Shown: one piece after another, positions 1 to 4,213 of the stretch
Numbering within the stretch: position 1 is the stretch's first letter
How the letters are laid out: each line of letters opens with the position of its first letter
Assembly: GCA_035716845.1 (NCBI GenBank)
Contig: DASTJE010000255.1
Location: forward strand, 1 to 5,985
DNA: 5,985 bases
Origin: CADEEN01 sp035716845
GTDB lineage: Bacteria; Pseudomonadota; Gammaproteobacteria; Burkholderiales; Burkholderiaceae_C
Reading direction: 5' to 3'
Program-made: the position numbers and the translations under genes
Notes under the pieces: generated by a model
Databases searched by the model: none
The model's input: the letters and a program-made list of their open reading frames with translations, nothing else
What the model was told of the DNA's origin: nothing

Positions 1-129
1 CTTCTTGATCGGGATGCCGATGACGCCGAACATCATCCAGACCATGAAGCACACCGTGAAGGACAGCGTGCTGACGGCGAGGACCGACCAGGCCTCGCGG
101 GGGCGGAAATTGCGGTCGGTGGTGGACAT
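1..129 (-). CDS. narK: NarK-type nitrate/nitrite transporter (MFS), N-terminal fragment
   Basis: This is the first 43 codons of a gene that runs off the left edge of the window. The peptide starts MSTTDRNFRPREAW and continues into a hydrophobic helix (about residues 15-40) that includes FTVCFMVWMMFGVIGIPIKK. The FMVWMMFGVIGIPIKK stretch is characteristic of the first membrane helix of the NarK1 branch of the NNP nitrate/nitrite porters in the major facilitator superfamily. Such proteins import nitrate, by proton symport or nitrate/nitrite exchange, to feed respiratory nitrate reduction. The ATG at 129-127 is supported by a GGAG ribosome binding site (136-139) six bases upstream. The gene lies on the same strand as the diguanylate cyclase, 172 bases downstream of it. 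No FNR-type TTGAT-N4-ATCAA box was seen upstream. The identification rests on a short but distinctive segment; whether narG or further nar genes follow cannot be seen. Confidence 0.85.
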   Translation of the reverse strand, partial: MSTTDRNFRPREAWSVLAVSTLSFTVCFMVWMMFGVIGIPIKK

Positions 130-135
130 GGCGTG

Positions 136-139
136 CTCC
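136..139 (-). promoter_or_regulatory. Ribosome binding site of narK
   Basis: On the minus strand the sequence reads GGAG followed by six bases and then ATG. This supports the narK start at 129 over any start further upstream. Confidence 0.6.
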
Positions 140-238
140 GGGGACGTGGCATCGCGTGCTGCGACGCCGTGACTGTCCCGCGGATGCGACGGGGCGGGTA
201 TCCGCCGCTCGGTCGCGCCGGCGTTGCCGGAAGGACGA

Positions 239-289
239 GGCCGGCGGCCCGCCCCTAGTTCTTTCGGAGGATGGCGCGGCCGGCGGCCC
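239..289. repeat. Two 12-base direct repeats (GGCCGGCGGCCC)
   Basis: GGCCGGCGGCCC occurs at 239-250 and again at 278-289, 39 bases apart start to start. The second copy overlaps the inner part and loop of the post-stop hairpin. Each copy contains the palindrome GCCGGC. It could be a duplicated protein-binding site or simply low-complexity GC sequence. Confidence 0.4.
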
Positions 290-296
290 CGCGCCA
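272..296 (-). terminator. GC-rich hairpin immediately after the diguanylate cyclase stop (possible terminator)
   Basis: TGGCGCGG (272-279) pairs perfectly with CCGCGCCA (289-296), an 8-bp stem around a 9-base loop, starting five bases beyond the cyclase stop codon (304-302). Its position directly after a stop codon fits a transcription end or an mRNA 3'-end stabiliser. There is no run of U after it on the minus strand (the following bases are TCCTCCGAAAG), so it is not a canonical intrinsic terminator. GC-rich DNA also produces such stems by chance. Confidence 0.35.
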
Positions 297-301
297 GACG
301 C

Positions 302-2821
302 TCAGCGCGTGGCCTCGGCGGCCAGTACCGGCCGCAGCACGGGGGCGGGCGCCACGACGATGCGGTTGCGGCCCTGCGCCTTGGCCGTGTACAGCGCCTC
401 GTCGGCCGCACGGAACACCGCTTCCAGGCTCAGGCCCGGCGCGGCCTCGGCGACGCCCACCGACAGGGTGACGGCCGGCAGCGGCTGTCCCTCGTGCTGC
501 AGCGACAGGGCCGACAGGGCCAGGCACAAGGTCTGCACGCGTTCGCGCGCCTCCTCGGCGCTCGCCCCGGGCAGCAGCGCGACGATTTCCTCGCCCCCGA
601 CGCGGCACACGATGTCGGTGGCGCGCAGGCCGTCGGCCATCGTGCGCGCGGTGGCGCGCAGCACCAGGTCGCCTGCGGCGTGCCCGTGATGGTCGTTGAA
701 GCGCTTGAAGTGGTCGAGGTCGACGCTCACCAAGGACAGCGGCGTGCCCGAGCGGCGCGCGCGCTCCAGTTCGCGCGGCGCGGTCTCGTCGAGGAAGCGC
801 CGGTTGTACAGCCCCGTCAACGGGTCGCGCAGCGCCGCGGCCCGCAGCGCCTCGCGCAGCCGCAGGTTCGACAGCCCGAACTTCACCGCCTCGCCCACCA
901 CGTCCAGCAGGCCCTCGAGCCGGTGCATCTCGTCGGCCGCAACGCCGGGCGCCGGCACCGACATCAGCACGCCCAGGGTCTCGCCCTGCACCGACAGCGG
1001 CAGGCAGCGCATGCCCGCGACGCCCGGACTGCAGTGGCGGCACGCCGGCGCCGACGCGCTGCCGGCATCGTGCAGGCGCCCCAGCCGCAGCGACCAGCAG
1101 TCGTCCAGCGCGAAGCGGGCACGGCTGGCGTCCTGGGCGCCCCAGCGCGCGATCACCTCGTACTGGTCGTTCTCGCCGTGCACCGCCAGTGCGCCGACGT
1201 GCCCGTCGAACAGCCGCACCAGCGCCGGCGCGATCACCTCGTGCGCCTCCTGCAGCGACTGGCAGGAGGCCAGCAGCTCGTTCATGGTGTTGATCTGCGC
1301 CATGTCCTCGTCACGGCGCCGCAACTGGCGCACCGAGCCCTCCAGCCGCGCATTGGCCTCGCGCAGGCGGGCCTCGCCGTCGCGCTGCGCCGTCGCGTCG
1401 CGCACCAGCACCACCCACTGCGAGCGCGCACCGAAGACCAGCAGCGACACCGAGATGTCGGCAACGAACTTGCCGCCCCGACGGCGCGCGGTCGCGACGC
1501 ACTGGAAACGCCCCTTCTCGCTGACGCCCACCGCCGAGCGCGCGATCAGCGACGGCCACTCCGGCAGCAAGGCGGCAATGCCGCGCCCGATCATCTCGTG
1601 GGGCGTGTGGTCGAACAGCTGGTCGCACGCGCCGCTGAAGGCCTCGATGCGACCGCTGGTGTCGACCAGCAGCAAGCCGTCGTTCATCTGCCGCTGCACG
1701 GCGTCGAGGTGGGCGCGCGTCTGGTCGAGCGCCTCGGTACGCGCCGCCACCTGGGCCTCCAGCGTCTCGTGCGCCTGGCGCAGGCTGGCGAGCATCTCGT
1801 TGACCGACAGCGCCACCTCGCCGATCTCGTCGTGGGCGTGTGCCGGCACCTCCAGGTCGAAGCGGTGCTCCTGACGGATGCGCTGCGAGACGGCGGAAAG
1901 CGCCTCCAACGGGCGCAGCAGGCGCCGAATCGTCACGCGCGCGAACGCACTGGCTGCCAGCACTGCCAGCAGACCCGCGGCGGTGATCCGCAAGGCGATG
2001 GCCGACAGGCCCTCGAGCGCGTGACCGCGCGGCAGGCTCACCTCCAGTTCCAGCTGCAGGCCCGCCAGCGCCTCGCGCAGGCTCAGGGGCAGCGCGGCGC
2101 GCATCGCGTCGGCCGGCCGCGCCGCCACGCCCGCAGGCGCGGCGGCCGGGTCGACGCCCGCGGCACCGCCGCGCAGCAAGGGGCTGCCCGCCGCGCTCAG
2201 GCGCGCGCTCGCCTCGGGTGCCAGCGCGCGGGCGGCCTCGGCGAACAGCGGCGCCAGCGGCAACTCCATCAGCAGCGCACCCTCGGCCTGACCGCTGCTG
2301 GCCAACACCACGGGATAGGCCACCACGAGCGTCGCCGTGGCCGCCGGCGCGATCCAGGCGCGCGCGCGCCGCGAATCGATCACTTGCCGCAGGCCGTCCA
2401 CTTTCCGATAGTCCGGAGCGTCGCCCTGCGCGTTGCTGGCCAGCGCCATGCCGGTGTGGTCGGTCAGCGTGAGGATGCGGTGGGCGTTGTCCCTGTCGCG
2501 CAGGTCGCGCAGGAACGGCCCGAGGTAGGCGCCGCGCCCGCTCGAGTCGAACAGGCCGTTGACCACCAGCGAATTGGCCGCAAGGTTGGCCAGGTCGGAC
2601 TCGACGCTGCCCAGCCGCAGGGCCAGGCGCTCCGCCACCTGCACCACGTCGTTGCGGAGGTCTTCCTCGGCATTCCTGAGCAGCACGGACCGCCCCGTGG
2701 CGTAGGCCAGCACGGCCAGTGCCAGCACCAGGCCGGTCACCAGCAACGCGGTCGAGGCCGTGATGCGGTTGGCGATGCTGCGCGTCCACCAGCGCGGAGC
2801 GCGGATGCCCGGTGGCCTCAT
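302..2821 (-). CDS. Membrane diguanylate cyclase with periplasmic sensor, HAMP, PAS, GAF and GGDEF domains
   Basis: An 839-residue inner-membrane protein predicted to make c-di-GMP from two GTP. Visible in order: a membrane helix (about 20-42); a periplasmic region of about 230 residues (43-273) with a Cache-like strand pattern; a second helix (about 275-297); HAMP (about 298-350); a helical linker; PAS (about 372-480); a coiled-coil stretch (480-510); GAF (about 510-650); and GGDEF (about 660-825). The cyclase domain starts at DPLTGLYNRR (666-675) and carries metal-binding D701 in DLDHFK and N709/D710. The active-site loop is GGEEI (742-746), with an RxxD product-inhibition site, RATD (733-736), five residues before it. 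All key residues for activity are present; the fifth position is I instead of F. No EAL or HD-GYP domain follows. The GAF domain has a Cys/His cluster (C575, C594, H596, C597, C606). The ATG at 2821 overlaps the stop of the upstream binding-protein gene as ATGA. No good ribosome binding site is seen, so translation is probably coupled. An in-frame upstream extension to 3235 would lie inside the upstream gene and reads as Arg/Gly/Ala-rich shadow sequence. Confidence 0.93.
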   Translation of the reverse strand: MRPPGIRAPRWWTRSIANRITASTALLVTGLVLALAVLAYATGRSVLLRNAEEDLRNDVVQVAERLALRLGSVESDLANLAANSLVVNGLFDSSGRGAYLGPFLRDLRDRDNAHRILTLTDHTGMALASNAQGDAPDYRKVDGLRQVIDSRRARAWIAPAATATLVVAYPVVLASSGQAEGALLMELPLAPLFAEAARALAPEASARLSAAGSPLLRGGAAGVDPAAAPAGVAARPADAMRAALPLSLREALAGLQLELEVSLPRGHALEGLSAIALRITAAGLLAVLAASAFARVTIRRLLRPLEALSAVSQRIRQEHRFDLEVPAHAHDEIGEVALSVNEMLASLRQAHETLEAQVAARTEALDQTRAHLDAVQRQMNDGLLLVDTSGRIEAFSGACDQLFDHTPHEMIGRGIAALLPEWPSLIARSAVGVSEKGRFQCVATARRRGGKFVADISVSLLVFGARSQWVVLVRDATAQRDGEARLREANARLEGSVRQLRRRDEDMAQINTMNELLASCQSLQEAHEVIAPALVRLFDGHVGALAVHGENDQYEVIARWGAQDASRARFALDDCWSLRLGRLHDAGSASAPACRHCSPGVAGMRCLPLSVQGETLGVLMSVPAPGVAADEMHRLEGLLDVVGEAVKFGLSNLRLREALRAAALRDPLTGLYNRRFLDETAPRELERARRSGTPLSLVSVDLDHFKRFNDHHGHAAGDLVLRATARTMADGLRATDIVCRVGGEEIVALLPGASAEEARERVQTLCLALSALSLQHEGQPLPAVTLSVGVAEAAPGLSLEAVFRAADEALYTAKAQGRNRIVVAPAPVLRPVLAAEATR
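2818..2821 (-). promoter_or_regulatory. ATGA stop/start overlap coupling the binding protein to the cyclase
   Basis: On the minus strand the cyclase start ATG (2821-2819) and the binding-protein stop TGA (2820-2818) share two bases. Such overlaps normally allow terminating ribosomes to restart on the second gene. They indicate co-transcription and co-translation of the two products. Confidence 0.85.
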
Positions 2822-4020
2822 CGATCGTCGATGCGCAGCAGGGCGCCGTCGGGCGCGTAGCGCGCCAGGAACACCACCGAGGGGTCGAGGGCCTCGTGGC
2901 GCGAGGCCGTGAAGGGCTGGGCGTAATGGCGCACGAGCCCCTGGTGGCCGCGCAGCCGCTCCAGCGCCTCGCGCACCTTGTCGCGATCGGCGCTGCCGGC
3001 CTGGCGGATCGCCTGGGCCAGCAGGTGCACCAGGTCGTAGGCATGGGCCACGCCCACCGGCGCCTCGACGCGCCGCGCGTCCTCCACCCCGAAGCGCTCG
3101 CGCAGGGCCGCCAGCACGCGGCGCGCCGCCGGGTCGCTGCGGCCGATGAAGCTGTAGGTCTGCACGACGGAGAAATCGACCGTGCCCAGCGCCGTGCGCG
3201 CGGCCTCGAAGAAGCGGCCGCCCGTGACCCCCCAATGGCCGAGCACGGGCATGCGTTCGGACGGCGGCAGCGCCGCCATCTCGTTGACGAGGATCGAGCC
3301 TTCGAGCTCGTTGGCCACCAGCAGCAGGATGTCGGCCCCGCCCTGGCGCAACTGCTGATAGGCCGGCAGCAGCGACTTGTCGCCCCAGTTGTACCAGGCC
3401 GGCGCCACCAGCTTGGCCCTGCCGTCGGCGGCGAGGCGGCGCTCGGCCGCCGCGAGCGAGCTGCGCCCCCAGGCGGTGTTGGGCAGCATCAGGCCGATGC
3501 GCCGCGCGCCCAGCGCCCGCGCGCGCCGCAGCATCACCTCGATGGCCCAGTCGTCGCGCAGCGACAGGCGGAACACGTAGTTCGGGCGATGCCCGTTGTC
3601 GACGATGCCGTCGGCGGCCGACCAGGCCGCCAGCAGCGGCAGCTTGAGTTCATGCACCAGGGGCACGCATTCGATGACCGCCGGACTGAACTTGCCGGTG
3701 ATCACGGCCACCACGTCGGGCTGGGCCGCCAGTTCCCGCACGTTCTGCACCGCACGCGTGGGCACGCCGCGGTTGTCGCGGATCTCGAGCGCCAGCGGCC
3801 GGCCTGCGAGCACGCCCCCGGCACGGTTGACCTCGTCGATGGCGATCTCGGCCCCGCGCCGGATGGCCTCGGCCGACGTGCTCGTGGCGTGGCCGAACTC
3901 GGCATCGATGGCCACGCGCACGGGCGATGCGCCCTGCGCCAGGGACAGGCCCGCGACACCCCCCCAGCACAGGCCCGCGAGCAGGCGTCGGCGGCAGAGG
4001 AAATGGTTCGCGTGCGTCAT
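2818..4020 (-). CDS. Periplasmic substrate-binding protein, branched-chain amino acid ABC type (LivK-like, Peripla_BP_6)
   Basis: A 400-residue exported binding protein. Residues 1-28 form a signal peptide: a CRRRLLAGL n/h junction (9-17), a hydrophobic core and a likely cleavage after SLA (26-28). The RRxLL arrangement is compatible with Tat export; Sec is equally possible. The mature part begins with strand VRVAIDAEFG (34-43) and continues AIRRGAEIAIDEVNRAGGVLAGRP, the typical first helix and turn of type I periplasmic binding proteins. Also typical are GKFSPAVIECVPLVHELKLPLL (109-130), RRIGLMLPNTAWGRSSL (173-189) and the C-terminal HAYDLVHLLAQAI (326-338). The family binds leucine/isoleucine/valine, urea, amides, aromatic acids and other small solutes, so the ligand cannot be named. 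No permease or ATPase gene is adjacent. It is the first gene of its unit and overlaps the cyclase gene by four bases, which suggests a role as a sensor rather than (or besides) transport. The ATG at 4020 has a GGGAG site (4035-4031) ten bases upstream. An ordinary transport role with a distant Liv system remains possible. Confidence 0.9.
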   Translation of the reverse strand: MTHANHFLCRRRLLAGLCWGGVAGLSLAQGASPVRVAIDAEFGHATSTSAEAIRRGAEIAIDEVNRAGGVLAGRPLALEIRDNRGVPTRAVQNVRELAAQPDVVAVITGKFSPAVIECVPLVHELKLPLLAAWSAADGIVDNGHRPNYVFRLSLRDDWAIEVMLRRARALGARRIGLMLPNTAWGRSSLAAAERRLAADGRAKLVAPAWYNWGDKSLLPAYQQLRQGGADILLLVANELEGSILVNEMAALPPSERMPVLGHWGVTGGRFFEAARTALGTVDFSVVQTYSFIGRSDPAARRVLAALRERFGVEDARRVEAPVGVAHAYDLVHLLAQAIRQAGSADRDKVREALERLRGHQGLVRHYAQPFTASRHEALDPSVVFLARYAPDGALLRIDDR

Positions 4021-4030
4021 GCCAGAAGGG

Positions 4031-4035
4031 CTCCC
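4031..4035 (-). promoter_or_regulatory. Ribosome binding site of the substrate-binding protein
   Basis: Minus-strand GGGAG lies ten bases before the ATG at 4020. This is a moderate match at the long end of usual spacing. No better start codon in this frame lies closer to a stronger site. Confidence 0.45.
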
Positions 4036-4203
4036 GTCGCGGAAGGGTCACCGCGGCACCCCCATCCTAGGCAGCGCCCCGGGCTCGGAAAGCCTCGAGA
4101 AGGAGGGCGAAAACGGGCCAGTTCCACGGGCGCCCATACCGCGCCGGCGCCCCCGCGCAGGCCCCGGTTGCGCGGCGGCGGCGCTCGTGCGAGCCTATGC
4201 AGC

Positions 4204-4209
4204 AGGAGG
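4204..4209 (+). promoter_or_regulatory. Strong ribosome binding site of the CoA-transferase
   Basis: A perfect AGGAGG (followed by T) lies four bases before the ATG at 4214. It fixes the start of the CoA-transferase and suggests efficient translation, although the spacing is slightly short. Confidence 0.75.
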
Positions 4210-4213
4210 TTTC

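Larger units (their letters stand above)
130..301 (-). other. Intergenic region between the diguanylate cyclase and narK
   Basis: These 172 bases separate two genes on the same strand and contain no credible gene. Read on the minus strand, the region opens with a GC-rich hairpin just after the cyclase stop. It then carries a second copy of a 12-base motif (239-250; first copy 278-289), a small perfect hairpin (CCGGC 218-222 with GCCGG 226-230), another (GGCGG 193-197 with CCGCC 202-206), and the narK ribosome binding site. The length allows narK its own promoter, but I see no convincing -35/-10 pair, FNR/NNR half-sites or NarL heptamers. Whether narK is in the operon with the cyclase is therefore open. 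Confidence 0.5.
4021..4213. promoter_or_regulatory. Divergent intergenic promoter region
   Basis: This 193-base gap lies between two divergent genes and must hold the start signals for both unless transcription reads in from outside. It has no gene. For the minus strand, a weak sigma-70-like pair can be drawn: TAGGAT (4069-4064) and TTTCCG (4091-4086) with 16 bases between. For the plus strand, only a poor TTGCGC (4168-4173) is seen, with no well-spaced -10. The stretch 4086-4114 is relatively A-rich for this genome. I see no clear regulator operator. The promoter assignments are guesses from position and partial matches. Confidence 0.4.

Noticed and set aside
224..2860. 878-residue open frame on the plus strand across the cyclase gene
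   Set aside because: It is antisense to a protein with clear HAMP, PAS, GAF and GGDEF motifs. Its product is Gln/Arg/Ala/His-rich without domain character, as expected for a frame kept open by high GC content.
1311..3044. 577-residue minus-strand frame spanning the junction of cyclase and binding protein
   Set aside because: Arg/Ala/Gly-rich out-of-frame shadow of both genes, with no domain signature.
2822..3235. In-frame N-terminal extension of the cyclase by 138 residues
   Set aside because: It lies wholly within the binding-protein gene in another frame and is Arg/Gly/Ala/Pro-rich. The ATGA overlap start places the first membrane helix at a normal distance from the N-terminus.
3962..3976. 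Possible lipobox around Cys18 of the binding protein
   Set aside because: The residue before Cys is Leu, not Gly, Ala or Ser, and the hydrophobic core continues past it, so a soluble secreted form is more likely.
4100..4107. Perfect plus-strand Shine-Dalgarno-like AAGGAGGG in the intergenic region
   Set aside because: No ATG, GTG or TTG follows at a usable distance, so it does not serve a gene. The CoA-transferase has its own AGGAGG at 4204.
4106..4120. Sigma-54-like TGGCCCGTTTTCGCC on the minus strand
   Set aside because: The -24 GG element is present, but the -12 GC is misplaced by one base and the TTGC box is absent.
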